64,000 bases of DNA. Origin: Embleya scabrispora DSM 41855 (GTDB lineage Bacteria; Actinomycetota; Actinomycetes; Streptomycetales; Streptomycetaceae). Positions within the stretch are counted from its first letter, which is position 1; each line of letters begins with the position of its first letter. A model generated the notes under the pieces. That model had not been told where the DNA came from. It did not search any database and saw only the letters and a program-made list of their open reading frames with translations. The translations under genes and the position numbers were made by a program. Location of the stretch: the NCBI RefSeq assembly GCF_000372745.1, contig NZ_KB889676.1, forward strand, positions 37,572 through 101,571, in the 5' to 3' direction. This document shows, piece after piece, positions 36,282 to 44,885 of this stretch.

Positions 36282-37199
36282 CTAGCGGTTGCCGCCGTCC
36301 TGGAACTGGCGCACGTCGATCAGACTCGTGTCGAAGAAGCTGGTCTCGTCCAGCGACTGCGCGTACTGGGCCTGCGGGTCGTAGGCGGGCTGCTGCCCCG
36401 TGCCCGCCGGGTCGTGCTGCGTGGGGTACGGCTGCTGCTGCCCGTGCTGGTCGTACTGTGCCATGTCGTACTGGCCCTCGTAACCGCCGGCGTATCCGGT
36501 GTCCGCTCCGGCGCCCTGCGCGTAGGCGGGCTGTCCGTAGGCGTCCTGACCGTAGCCGTGCTGACCGCCGTAGGGGCCGGCCTGCGCGGGCACCGTCGGC
36601 GGGGCGGGCGGCGCGGCCGGGTAGTCGGGTTGGGCGGGCGCGGCGAACGTCTCCTCGTGGCCGTCGAGCTGGGCCTGCAGGCTGCCCGGGCGACCCTTGG
36701 CCTGCGCGTCGGCCAGCTCCTGCGCCTGCATGTACTCGCCGAGCTCGTCGGACGGGCGGCGACCGCGCATCTTGTCCCGACCCCGGCCGATCGCACCGAG
36801 CGTCTTGGTCAGCACGACCTCGAAGTTGGCCAGCTTCTGGTCGACGTAGTCGTCGGCCTCCTCGCGGATGCGCTGGGCCTCGCGGCGGGCCTCGGACAGG
36901 ATCCGGTCCGCCTCGCCGTACGCCTCGCGGGCCACCTCGGTGTCGGCGACCAGCGAACCGCGCTCCTCGCGCGCCTTGGCCAGCACCCGCTCGGCCTCGC
37001 GGCGCCCCTCCTCGATCACCGACTCGCGGTCGCCGAGCACCCGGCGCGCGTGGTTGAACTCCTCGGGAAGCAGGTTCTTCAGTTCCTCGAGCCGGGCCAC
37101 CACGTCCGCGCGGTTGACCACGCACGACGCCGACATCGGCATCGAGCGCGCGTTCTCGACCAGTGCGATCAGTTCATCGAGCTTGGGCTGCACGTCCAC
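36282..37199 (-). CDS. DivIVA-like/SepIVA-like coiled-coil protein with Gln/Tyr-rich tail
   Basis: A 305-residue protein starting at GTG 37197-37199 (MDVQPKLDELIALVENA), behind a GA-rich stretch. Residues 1-160 form a conserved helical coiled coil with SMPMSASCVVNRADVV and ADDYVDQKLANFEVVLTKTL. The rest is a disordered tail rich in Gly, Gln, Tyr and Ala (GQHGYGQDAYGQPAYAQ-like repeats), ending FFDTSLIDVRQF. Streptomycetes carry a homolog here, annotated as a cell-division initiation protein. A role in polar growth or division scaffolding is inferred only. Confidence 0.82.
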   Translation of the reverse strand: MDVQPKLDELIALVENARSMPMSASCVVNRADVVARLEELKNLLPEEFNHARRVLGDRESVIEEGRREAERVLAKAREERGSLVADTEVAREAYGEADRILSEARREAQRIREEADDYVDQKLANFEVVLTKTLGAIGRGRDKMRGRRPSDELGEYMQAQELADAQAKGRPGSLQAQLDGHEETFAAPAQPDYPAAPPAPPTVPAQAGPYGGQHGYGQDAYGQPAYAQGAGADTGYAGGYEGQYDMAQYDQHGQQQPYPTQHDPAGTGQQPAYDPQAQYAQSLDETSFFDTSLIDVRQFQDGGNR

Positions 37200-37307
37200 G
37201 GGCTTGCTCTCTCTCCTCAAACCGACGGTAGCCGTCGTGTTCGCCGGCATCGCGTGACGGACCGACTCGCCGCGGGCGGTCGGCCCGGCGACGAGGCGCG
37301 TGCCGCG

Positions 37308-37790
37308 TCAGCCCTGCGCGAGCCGCTCGGTGAGCCGACGTAGCACCGTCTCCGGCACCAGGCCGGACACGTCGCCTCCGTACGTCGCGACCTCTTTGAT
37401 GAGACTCGACGACAGAAAGCTGTAGAGGGGGTTCGTCGCGACGAACAACGTCTCCACCTCGGTAAGACCGTAGTTCATCTGCGCCATCTGCAACTCGTAG
37501 TCGAAGTCGGTGACGGCACGCAGGCCCTTGATGATGGCCGGGATCCCGCGCTCCTTGCAGAAGTTGACCAGCAACCCCTCGAAGGCCTCGACCTTGACGT
37601 TCTTGTACTGCTCGACCACCTCGTGGAGCATCTCGATGCGCTCCTCGATGGTGAACAGACCCGAGCGCTTGGCGCGATTGAAGCCGATCGCCACATAGAC
37701 CTCGTCGTACAGGCTCGCGGCCCGTCCGATGATGTCCAGATGACCGTTGGTGACCGGGTCGAACGAACCGGGGCAGACGACTCGACGCAA
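37308..37790 (-). CDS. coaD: Phosphopantetheine adenylyltransferase CoaD
   Basis: A 160-residue enzyme that catalyses the fourth step of coenzyme A synthesis, joining ATP and 4'-phosphopantetheine. The start is TTG 37788-37790. Nucleotidyltransferase motifs are RRVVCPGSFDPVTNGHLDII with the (T/H)xGH signature, FNRAKRSGLFTIEERIEML, GLRAVTDFDYELQMAQMN and the C-terminal SSSLIKEVATYGGDVSGLVP. Length is standard. It is 60 bases downstream of rsmD on the same strand, the common rsmD-coaD pairing. Confidence 0.97.
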   Translation of the reverse strand: MRRVVCPGSFDPVTNGHLDIIGRAASLYDEVYVAIGFNRAKRSGLFTIEERIEMLHEVVEQYKNVKVEAFEGLLVNFCKERGIPAIIKGLRAVTDFDYELQMAQMNYGLTEVETLFVATNPLYSFLSSSLIKEVATYGGDVSGLVPETVLRRLTERLAQG

Positions 37791-37850
37791 CGGAGGTTCC
37801 CCTCGAAATCGGGTGCCGGCGGGTTCGGACCCGATGGTCCGCCCGCCTGA

Positions 37851-38420
37851 TCAGGCTTGCGCGGCGCGACCGTACCAGAGCGTTCCCTCGCCGTAGCGAC
37901 GGGATCTGATCTCGGCGAAATCGGCGGGCCACGCGAATGGCCCGCCACGCGTTGCGCGTTCGACCACGATCAGCGCCTCGGACGCCAGCCAGCCGTGCTC
38001 GGCCAGCGCGCCGAGCAGCGCGCGCACGTCACCGTCGGTGACCGCGTACGGCGGATCGAGGAAGACCACGTCGTACGGCTCGTCCGGGCAGGGCACCGCG
38101 GCGGTCTTCTCCGCGCGGGCCGGCCGCAACTGTGCGCCGGGCAGGGCGACGAGGCGGATGTTCGTCCGGATCGTGTTCGCCGCGCGCGGGTCGGACTCCA
38201 CCAGCAGCACCCGCGCCGCGCCGCGGGACAGCGCCTCCAGGCCGACCGCACCGGAGCCCGCGAACAGGTCGAGCACGCGCGCGCCGTGCAGATTGCCGCG
38301 CAGCGACTGGAGGGTGGAGAACAGCCCCTCGCGGGCCCGGTCCGAGGTCGGCCGGGTGCCCTCGCCCGGCGGCGTGCTCAGGCGTCGGCCCCCTGCCGCC
38401 CCGGCGATCACCCGGGTCAT
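37851..38420 (-). CDS. rsmD: 16S rRNA (guanine(966)-N(2))-methyltransferase RsmD
   Basis: A 189-residue SAM-dependent enzyme starting at ATG (MTRVIAGAAGGRRL). The N-terminus shows GTRPTSDRAREGLFSTL, the SAM-binding loop VLDLFAGSGAVGLEALSRGA and the catalytic VVFLDPPY near residue 117. It modifies G966 of 16S rRNA during 30S assembly. In S. coelicolor recG is next to it; here a sigma-factor module is inserted between them. Confidence 0.96.
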   Translation of the reverse strand: MTRVIAGAAGGRRLSTPPGEGTRPTSDRAREGLFSTLQSLRGNLHGARVLDLFAGSGAVGLEALSRGAARVLLVESDPRAANTIRTNIRLVALPGAQLRPARAEKTAAVPCPDEPYDVVFLDPPYAVTDGDVRALLGALAEHGWLASEALIVVERATRGGPFAWPADFAEIRSRRYGEGTLWYGRAAQA

Positions 38421-38677
38421 GCGCGAGCTCGCGGGCGGGGGGCGGGCTCGCGGGCGGCGATGCGGGCGGGCCCGGCGTACGTGTCCTGCATGGGGTCAAC
38501 GCTATCGACTGGTCGCGGCCGGGAGAATCCGGCCCCGAGTACGGTGCGCGACGTGTCATACACACAGGGCCACCGAATCGTATGAGGGGTGTGCACGGCG
38601 ACGGCGCCAACGCCGGGCACGAGCGACAGCGGCTCGCCGTCGCGACACCGATCCCATACCCGATCCGGGAGATCCCG

Positions 38678-39049
38678 ATGAAGCTCCGCACCTTCCTCGC
38701 CACCGTCGTCACCGGCGCCGCGCTGGCCGCGACCGGCTCCGCCCCGGCGGACGCCGGGGCCGCCACGCCGCAGACGACTGCGGCGCACTGTTACGTCGAC
38801 AGCAACGGCACCCTGCACTGCGCCAACGGCGCGAGCGAGCTGCGCTCGCAGCCCCACTTCGGCGCCCCCGTGGTCAGCCGGCTGGACAGCACCTACAGCT
38901 ACTTCAGCTGCTGGACCGAGGGCGACCCGCACTCGGGCGGCAACAACATCTGGTACTACACCGACGGCGACGACGGCGGGCACGGCTTCCTGCCCGCGCA
39001 GCGCGTCTTCACGCCGCAGGACCCGATGCCGGGCATGTACCACTGCTGA
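38678..39049 (+). CDS. Small secreted Cys-containing protein with SH3-like C-terminal pattern
   Basis: A 123-residue protein starting at ATG 38678. A signal peptide is clear: MKLRTFLATVVTGAALAAT, then an Ala/Gly stretch, with cleavage likely near residue 28. The mature part of about 95 residues contains four cysteines (AHCYV, LHCAN, FSCWT and the terminal YHC), so disulfides are likely. NNIWYYTDGDDGGHGFLPA resembles the last strands of bacterial SH3 domains. Upstream frames that overlap rsmD antisense are not used. It is convergent with a membrane-protein/sigma pair that shares this pattern. Confidence 0.75.
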   Translation: MKLRTFLATVVTGAALAATGSAPADAGAATPQTTAAHCYVDSNGTLHCANGASELRSQPHFGAPVVSRLDSTYSYFSCWTEGDPHSGGNNIWYYTDGDDGGHGFLPAQRVFTPQDPMPGMYHC

Positions 39050-39060
39050 CCCACCGACCC

Positions 39061-39102
39061 ACGCGGTCGGCGGACGGAGATCGTCCCGTCCGCCGGCCGC
39101 GT
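39061..39102. terminator. 17-bp hairpin between convergent genes
   Basis: Arms 39061-39077 and 39086-39102 pair over 17 positions with one T:G wobble and an 8-base loop. It lies between the secreted-protein and membrane-protein stops. Confidence 0.7.
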
Positions 39103-39128
39103 GCCCGGGCCGGTCGCGCCCGCTCCGT

Positions 39129-39710
39129 TCAGAAGGCGCAGTCCGGCACCTCGGCCTCGTTGCGGGTGCGCACGCCGGGCAGCCAGCCCTCGGCGCCGGT
39201 GCCCAGCACCACCACCCGATACCAGTGCCGAGACCCGACGCCGGTCTCGTCGGTCACCCGCGGGCCGTCCGCGAGCAGACAGACCAGGAGCAGCCGGTCA
39301 CCGTGCCAGACCCGATCCACCAGGTCGGCCGTCCGCGACGACAACCTCGCCTCCTTGAAGACGCCGAGCGAGCACTCGATCGTGCGCAGCGCGCGACACG
39401 GCACCTCGGAGTTGTAGACCTCGGTCTGCACGCTGACCGCACGCGCGGCCGGCGGCCTGGGGGCCGGCGGGTCGGTCGGGTCGTGCCGGCCGACCAGGAA
39501 GGCGCCCAGGCCGACCACGGCCACCACCAGCACCGCCGCGAGCACGATCGCGAACGCGCCGCGCCACACCGGGCGCGGGGCCGGCCGGCGCAGCACCCGC
39601 AGCGCCAGACCCGGCGGTTCGACACACGCGGCGTCCGCTTCCCGCAGCCGGGTGCGCAGCTCGTGGACCGCGTCGTCGGGGTCGTCGAGATCGGGGGGCG
39701 AGGGGTTCAC
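39129..39710 (-). CDS. Single-pass membrane protein coupled to an ECF sigma factor; possible anti-sigma or sensor
   Basis: A 193-residue protein starting at GTG 39708-39710, which overlaps the sigma gene stop (GTGA). The cytoplasmic N-terminus is about 50 residues long (DDAVHELRTRLREADAACVE) and lacks the HxxxCxxC zinc anti-sigma motif. A membrane helix follows (GAFAIVLAAVLVVAVVGLGA), then a Pro-rich linker and an outside domain with three cysteines, which includes HWYRVVVLGTGAEGWLPG. Coupling to the sigma gene suggests control of that sigma, but no canonical anti-sigma domain is visible, so this is inference. Its outer domain resembles the secreted protein at 38678. Confidence 0.75.
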   Translation of the reverse strand: MNPSPPDLDDPDDAVHELRTRLREADAACVEPPGLALRVLRRPAPRPVWRGAFAIVLAAVLVVAVVGLGAFLVGRHDPTDPPAPRPPAARAVSVQTEVYNSEVPCRALRTIECSLGVFKEARLSSRTADLVDRVWHGDRLLLVCLLADGPRVTDETGVGSRHWYRVVVLGTGAEGWLPGVRTRNEAEVPDCAF

Positions 39711-40255
39711 CGGGTGACTCCTTCGTGTCGATCCCGGCGGCGGAACCGGCCGGCGGGGCCGCCCAGGCCGGCGCGCAGCCGGGCCAGGGCGCGCTCGCGC
39801 GAGCGGGACACCGTCCCCCGGTGCACACCGAGGATCTCGGCGGCCTGATCGATCGTGTATCCGTCCAGGTCGACCAGGAGCACGGCGGCGGCCTGTTTGG
39901 CGGGCAGCGAGCCGAGCATCCGCACCGCCTCCCACTCGGCCTCGCGCCGGGCGATCGGATCGCCGGCGGCGGACTGGGCCCGCTCCCCCGGCTCGGGCGG
40001 TTCGGGCAGCAGGACCTGGCGGCTGCGGGCGCGCCACATGTCGCGGGCGACGCTGACCAGGGCTCGGAAGGCGTAGGCGTAGGGCTCGGGGTGACCGAGC
40101 AGGCGGTCGGGTCTGCGGGCCAGCTTGAGATACGTCTCGTGCACCGCGTCCTCGGCGCTGCCCTCGCCGGCGAGCAGCACGGCCCGTCGATACAAGCGAG
40201 GGAGCAACCCGCAGAAGAGCGCGTCGAAGCCCTCGTCCCCCGTACATGCGTCCAT
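39707..40255 (-). CDS. ECF-type RNA polymerase sigma factor (SigE-like family)
   Basis: A 182-residue protein starting at ATG 40253-40255. Region 2 is visible as FDALFCGLLPRLYRRAVLLA, DAVHETYLKLARRPDRL and PYAYAFRALVSVARDMWRAR. Region 4 is LPAKQAAAVLLVDLDGYTID followed by QAAEILGVHRGTVSRSRERA. There is no long C-terminal extension. It should direct RNA polymerase to a small regulon, plausibly including its own operon, though no clear ECF promoter (GGAAC with a matching -10) was found in the 85 bases upstream. The overlapping downstream gene is its likely regulator. Confidence 0.9.
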   Translation of the reverse strand: MDACTGDEGFDALFCGLLPRLYRRAVLLAGEGSAEDAVHETYLKLARRPDRLLGHPEPYAYAFRALVSVARDMWRARSRQVLLPEPPEPGERAQSAAGDPIARREAEWEAVRMLGSLPAKQAAAVLLVDLDGYTIDQAAEILGVHRGTVSRSRERALARLRAGLGGPAGRFRRRDRHEGVTR

Positions 40256-40340
40256 GGCCCATTGGTAGCCAACCGACGAGCTGTTCCGCGTGCTCCGAAC
40301 GGGTGAGCCGTGGGGGCGCGCGGGAGTGGAGCGAGGGCGG

Positions 40341-42605
40341 TCAGCCCTTGTCGAGGTATTCCGCGCGCTCGTCGTCCAGGATGCTGGCCAGCGCGCTGCG
40401 CAGGTCGTGGTGCTCGACCAGGTCCGGGTCGTCCGCCACGATCGTGCTCGCCTCCTCGCGGGCCGCCACGATCAGTTCCTCGTCCCGGACCACCTCCAGC
40501 ATGCGCAGCGACGAGCGCGAGCCGGATTGCGCGTCGCCGAGCACGTCGCCCTCGCGGCGTTGTTCGAGGTCGATCCGGGACAGTTCGAAACCGTCCAGGG
40601 TCGCCGCCACCGCGTCCAGGCGTTCGCGCGCGGAGGTGCCGCCGGGCATCTCGCTGACCAGCAGGGTCAGCCCGGGTGCGCTGCCGCGGCCGACCCGGCC
40701 GCGCAACTGGTGCAGCTGCGAGACGCCGAACCGGTCGGCGTCCATGATCACCATCGCGGTCGCGTTGGGCACGTTGACGCCGACCTCGATCACCGTGGTC
40801 GCCACCAGCACGTCCAGTTCGCCGGCGGTGAAGCGGCGCATCACGTCGTCCTTGTCGTCCGGCGCCATCCGGCCGTGCAGGACCGCGATCCGCAGGCCGG
40901 CCAGCGGTCCGGCGGTCAGCGCCGCGGCGACGTCCAGGACGGCCAACGGTGGGCGGCGCTCCTCGGCTCCGCCCGCGGCGTCCGCGCCGATGTCCTCGGG
41001 GTCGTCCAGGTATGCCTCGGCGGGCAGGTCCTCGTCCCGCCCGGCCGCCTTCGCCTTCGGCTTGGCCTTTTTCCTGGCCTTCGGGTCGTCCTCCTCGTCG
41101 CCGATCCGCGGGCACACCACGTACGCCTGGTGACCGTTCTCCACCTCCTCGCGCACCCGCTGCCACGCGCGGTCGAGGAAGTGCGGCTTCTCCTTGGCCG
41201 GGACCACGTGCGTGGCGATCGGCGATCGACCGGAGGGGAGCTGGGCCAGGATCGAGGTCTCCAGGTCGCCGAACACGGTCATCGCCACCGTGCGCGGGAT
41301 CGGCGTCGCGGTCATCACCAGCAGGTGCGGCGGGCGCTTGCCCTTGCCGCGCAGCGCGTCGCGCTGTTCGACGCCGAAGCGGTGCTGCTCGTCGACCACG
41401 ACCAGGCCCAGGTCGTGGAACTCCACCTTGTCCTCGATCAGCGCGTGCGTACCGATCGCGATCCCGGCCTCACCGGTGACCAGGTCCAGGAGCGCGGCGC
41501 GACGCGCGGGCACCCCCATCGAGCCGGTGAGCAGGGTGACCTTGGTGCCGACCTCCGAGCCGCCGAGCATCCCGGCCCCCTCGGCCAGCGGCCCGAGCAT
41601 CTCCACGATCGACCGATAGTGCTGTTGCGCGAGCACCTCCGTCGGCGCCAACAACGCGGTCTGCCCCCCGGCGTCGACCACGGCCAACATCCCCCGCAGC
41701 GCGACCAGGGTCTTCCCGGCTCCGACTTCGCCCTGGAGGAGGCGGTGCATCGGGTGTTCGGTGGCCAAATCGGCCTCGATCTCGGCGCAGACCTCTTTCT
41801 GGCCGTCGGTGAGTTCGAACGGGAGGCGGGCGTCGAAGGCGTCCAGGATGCCGTTCGGGCGGCGCGGGCGGGCCACCGCGGACTGGGCCCGGGCGTCTCG
41901 GCGGCGGCGGGCCAGGGCGATCTGCAGGACGAACGCCTCGTCCCACTTGAGCCGATCCCTGGCCGCGGTGACGTCGTCCCACGAGGTCGGGCGGTGCACC
42001 AGCAGCAGCGCCTCGGCCAATCCCGGCATGCCGCGCCGCTCGCGCATCTCGGCGGGCAGCGGGTCGCCGACCTCGCCCAGCGTGTCCAGTGCCATGCCGA
42101 CGCATTGGGCGATCTTCCAGGACGGCATGTTGGCGGCGGCCGGATAGACCGGGATCAGCGCGCCCGCGAACAGGTTGGCCACGCCGTCCCGGTCGTCCTC
42201 GCCGATGAGTTGGTAATCGGGCTGGCTGAGCTGGATCACGTTGTTGAACCGACCCACCTTGCCCGCGAACAGGCCGCGCCGGCCCGGGCGCAGTTCCTCC
42301 TCGCGCCATGCCTGGTTGAAGAAGATCAGGGTGAGCTTGCCACGCCCGTCGGTGACCTCGACCTCCAGGAGGTTGCCGCGCCGATTGCGGAACTGACGCT
42401 TGTTCACCTTGGCGATCTCCGCCATCACGGTGACGTGTTCCTCGGGCTCCAGACGGGAGAGGTCGGTCAGACGCCCGCGCTCCGCATAGCGCCGGGGGTA
42501 GTGGCGCAGCAGATCTCCGACGGTGTCCAGCTTGAGGGATTTGGCCAGCACCGTCGCCGTGCGGTCGCCGACGAGTTTCTTCAGCGGTTCGTCAAGGCGC
42601 GACAT
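40341..42605 (-). CDS. recG: ATP-dependent DNA helicase RecG
   Basis: A 754-residue branch-migration helicase for stalled forks and Holliday junctions. ATG 42603-42605 is used rather than the TTG three codons upstream. The wedge/OB domain covers residues about 50-230 (VTVMAEIAKVNKRQFRNRRG). Helicase motifs are QGEVGAGKT near residue 295, LAPTEVLAQQH, VVDEQHRFGVEQR, TATPIPRT, and in the second domain VLVATTVIEVGVNVPN and QLRGRVGRG. An Ala/Lys-rich acidic insert (KARKKAKPKAKAAG) interrupts the second RecA domain around residues 500-545. Confidence 0.97.
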   Translation of the reverse strand: MSRLDEPLKKLVGDRTATVLAKSLKLDTVGDLLRHYPRRYAERGRLTDLSRLEPEEHVTVMAEIAKVNKRQFRNRRGNLLEVEVTDGRGKLTLIFFNQAWREEELRPGRRGLFAGKVGRFNNVIQLSQPDYQLIGEDDRDGVANLFAGALIPVYPAAANMPSWKIAQCVGMALDTLGEVGDPLPAEMRERRGMPGLAEALLLVHRPTSWDDVTAARDRLKWDEAFVLQIALARRRRDARAQSAVARPRRPNGILDAFDARLPFELTDGQKEVCAEIEADLATEHPMHRLLQGEVGAGKTLVALRGMLAVVDAGGQTALLAPTEVLAQQHYRSIVEMLGPLAEGAGMLGGSEVGTKVTLLTGSMGVPARRAALLDLVTGEAGIAIGTHALIEDKVEFHDLGLVVVDEQHRFGVEQRDALRGKGKRPPHLLVMTATPIPRTVAMTVFGDLETSILAQLPSGRSPIATHVVPAKEKPHFLDRAWQRVREEVENGHQAYVVCPRIGDEEDDPKARKKAKPKAKAAGRDEDLPAEAYLDDPEDIGADAAGGAEERRPPLAVLDVAAALTAGPLAGLRIAVLHGRMAPDDKDDVMRRFTAGELDVLVATTVIEVGVNVPNATAMVIMDADRFGVSQLHQLRGRVGRGSAPGLTLLVSEMPGGTSARERLDAVAATLDGFELSRIDLEQRREGDVLGDAQSGSRSSLRMLEVVRDEELIVAAREEASTIVADDPDLVEHHDLRSALASILDDERAEYLDKG

Positions 42606-42664
42606 GCCGCCCAACGGTACTGGTCGACGCTGTCATCGGGGCTGCTCGAAGCGCCGGGTCGCCC

Positions 42665-44323
42665 CTACTCGACTCCGATGAGCAGCGGGTACACCTCCTG
42701 GCCGCCCTCGTAGACCATCACGTCCACGCCGAGTCGGGTGGCTCGCAGGTGTCGCTCGATCGCGGCGGCCAGGCCCGGCGGGCAGGCGCTGCCGGTGACC
42801 AGGGTGACCAGTTCGCCGCCGCCCGCGAGCATGCGGTCCACCAGCACGGTGCCGGTCTCGCGCTGGTCGTGGCCGATCACCGCGATGTCGCCCTCGATCA
42901 CCCCGAGCACGTCGCCCGCCTGGCAGACACCGGCCATCGTCCACGACTCGCGGACGGCGACGGTGAGCGCGCCGTAGCGGGTGGCGCCGGCGGCCGAGGT
43001 CATCCCGACGATGTCCTGGTCGAAGCGCCGGCCGGGCTCGTGCACGGCGAGCGCGGCCAGTCCCTGTACGGCCGCCTTGGTCGGGATCACCTGGACCCGG
43101 ATGCCGTGTGCCTGGGCCTGCTGGGCGGCCACCCCGGCCACCGCGTGGCAGTCGGCGTCGTTGGGCAGCAGCACCACCTCGCGCGCCTCGGTGCGCCGGA
43201 TCGCGTCGACGAGCACCCCGGTGGAGGGCCGCCGGCCGGGACCGGCCTGCACCACGTGCGCTCCGTTCTCGGCGAACAGGGTGGCCAGGCCGCCGCCCTG
43301 GGCGACCGCGACGATCCCGCGCGTGGGGGTGGGCTCGGGCGCGGCGAGGCCGGCGAGGGGGCGCTCCAGGTGGGTGATCCGGATCCGGTACGGCCGGCCC
43401 GCCTCGATGCCCGCCTCCACGGCCGCGCCCGCGTCGTCCACGTGCACGTGCACGTTCCACAGCCCCTCGCCGCCGACCACCACGAGCGAGTCGCCGAGCG
43501 CGCCGAGCCGCTCGCGCAGCGCGGGCAGCGCGTCGTCGGGCGCGTCCAGCAGGTAGATCACCTCGAACCCGGGACCCTCGGTCGACGCTTCCGACTCGAC
43601 CGGTCCGGCGAACGGGACCGGGACCGGGGTCTGCGCCTGGTGCGGGTGGATCCGGTACGCCGAGCGCTCGCCGGTGACCACCGCGAGCAGCGCGTCCAGC
43701 AGTACGGTCAGGCCGCGCCCGCCGGCGTCCACCACGCCCGCCCGGCGCAGTACGTCCAGTTGCTCGGGGGTTCGGGCCAGCGCGCCGCGCGCCGCGGTCG
43801 CGGCGGCCCGCACCACCGGCCGCAACTCCTCGCCCGCGCCGGCCGCGGCGTCGGCGGCGGCTCGGGCCACGGTGAGCATGGTCCCCTCGACCGGCCGGGC
43901 CACCGCCGCGTAGGCGGCGTCGGAGGCGGTGCGCAGCGCGTGCGCCAGGGCAAGCCCCGCGGGCACCTCGCGGCCGGCCTGCATCGCGGCGGCCTGTTCG
44001 CTCTCCAGACGCTCCGCCATGCCGCGCAGGAGTTGGCTGAGGATCACCCCGGAGTTGCCGCGCGCGCCCATCAACGCGCCGTGCGCGAGTGCCCGCAAGA
44101 CGGTCGACGGGTCGGGGTCGGGCAGGTCGCCGCCGAACAGCGCGTCGACCTCGGCGATTCCCGACTCCAGGGTCAGGAACAGGTTCGTGCCGGTGTCGCC
44201 GTCGGGTACGGGATACACGTTGAGGGCGTCGATTTCCTCGCGCGCTCGCCCCATCAGTTCCAAGGCGACGCGACCCCAGCGGCGTACCGCCGGACCGTCC
44301 AGCTCTCCCAGCAGGCCCTGCAC
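42665..44323 (-). CDS. fakA: DAK2/DhaL-domain kinase, FakA-like (fatty acid kinase)
   Basis: A 552-residue protein. GTG 44321-44323 sits five bases after AGGAGG, so it is preferred over a frame reaching 44434. The N-terminal DhaL (DAK2) domain has ALNVYPVPDGDTGTNLFLTL and GALMGARGNSGVILSQLLRG, which bind Mg-ATP. The C-terminal domain, from about residue 300, contains VVLLPNDADCHAVAGVAAQQ and ends VMVYEGGQEVYPLLIGVE. In Firmicutes FakA phosphorylates fatty acids bound to FakB (DegV) proteins. No FakB is encoded nearby. The link to recG on one side and rpmB on the other is conserved in many bacteria. Confidence 0.85.
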   Translation of the reverse strand: MQGLLGELDGPAVRRWGRVALELMGRAREEIDALNVYPVPDGDTGTNLFLTLESGIAEVDALFGGDLPDPDPSTVLRALAHGALMGARGNSGVILSQLLRGMAERLESEQAAAMQAGREVPAGLALAHALRTASDAAYAAVARPVEGTMLTVARAAADAAAGAGEELRPVVRAAATAARGALARTPEQLDVLRRAGVVDAGGRGLTVLLDALLAVVTGERSAYRIHPHQAQTPVPVPFAGPVESEASTEGPGFEVIYLLDAPDDALPALRERLGALGDSLVVVGGEGLWNVHVHVDDAGAAVEAGIEAGRPYRIRITHLERPLAGLAAPEPTPTRGIVAVAQGGGLATLFAENGAHVVQAGPGRRPSTGVLVDAIRRTEAREVVLLPNDADCHAVAGVAAQQAQAHGIRVQVIPTKAAVQGLAALAVHEPGRRFDQDIVGMTSAAGATRYGALTVAVRESWTMAGVCQAGDVLGVIEGDIAVIGHDQRETGTVLVDRMLAGGGELVTLVTGSACPPGLAAAIERHLRATRLGVDVMVYEGGQEVYPLLIGVE

Positions 44324-44574
44324 GCCCACCTCCTGTACGAATCCGTCTCTGCGCGTCCCGTGCGCCGGCCACGTTATCGAGACGGGGAGCGGTGAAGCGG
44401 CCCACCCGGATGGGTTAGGCTTGGCGGGAAGCATGACGAGATCGGCTGATTGCGTATGCCCGGATCATCCCGGGTTCGCGCTCCGCATGGTTCGTCGGTT
44501 ACTCTTCTGCGGTTGTCCGGCATTCGGCCGGCACGTGTTCGTACGCAATTCCCATTCGTCTTTGGAGTGTTCCC

Positions 44575-44760
44575 GTGGCTGCCAACTGCGACGTCTGCGG
44601 CAAGGGGCCGGGCTTCGGCAACAGCATTTCGCACTCTCACCGCCGGACGCCCCGTCGCTGGAACCCCAACATCCAGACGGTGCGCGCGATGGTTGGTGCC
44701 ACGCCGAAGCGCCTCAATGTCTGCACCTCTTGCATCAAGGCGGGCAAGGTTTCCCGCTAG
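44575..44760 (+). CDS. rpmB: 50S ribosomal protein L28 (zinc-ribbon form)
   Basis: A 61-residue protein starting at GTG 44575. The sequence has AANCDVCGKGPGFGN, SHSHRRTPRRWNPNIQTVRA and CTSCIKAGKV. The two CxxC pairs show it is the zinc-binding paralog type. The 251-base gap to the divergent fakA-like gene contains AT-rich DNA but no clear promoter pair. Confidence 0.97.
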   Translation: MAANCDVCGKGPGFGNSISHSHRRTPRRWNPNIQTVRAMVGATPKRLNVCTSCIKAGKVSR

Positions 44761-44781
44761 TTGCTCGACCGCACGACTTCG

Positions 44782-44815
44782 AAGGGCCGGTTCACCCCAG
44801 GGTGGACCGGCCTTT
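44782..44815 (+). terminator. Terminator of rpmB
   Basis: Arms 44782-44797 and 44800-44815 pair over about 16 positions (two G:U), with a very small loop and a short U-containing tail. Confidence 0.75.
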
Positions 44816-44837
44816 CGGCTTGTCCGGGGTCTCTCCC

Positions 44838-44880
44838 GAGCGGGCCGAACCGCGCGCCGTGGGCGCGGTTCGGCCCGCTC
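44838..44880 (-). terminator. Perfect 18-bp hairpin downstream of thiD
   Basis: Arms 44838-44855 and 44863-44880 are exact complements with a 7-base loop, 6 bases after the thiD stop. Together with the rpmB hairpin it makes a back-to-back terminator pair. Confidence 0.8.
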
Positions 44881-44885
44881 ACGGT

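Noticed and set aside
38132..38677. Long upstream frame of the small secreted protein
   Set aside because: Antisense to rsmD; ATG 38678 begins a textbook signal peptide.
40256..40340. ECF-type promoter upstream of the sigma factor
   Set aside because: GGAAC occurs on the minus strand, but no matching -10 element lies at the usual 15-19-base spacing.
44324..44434. N-terminal extension of the FakA-like protein
   Set aside because: AGGAGG lies inside it, five bases ahead of GTG 44323, and the extension has no conserved residues.
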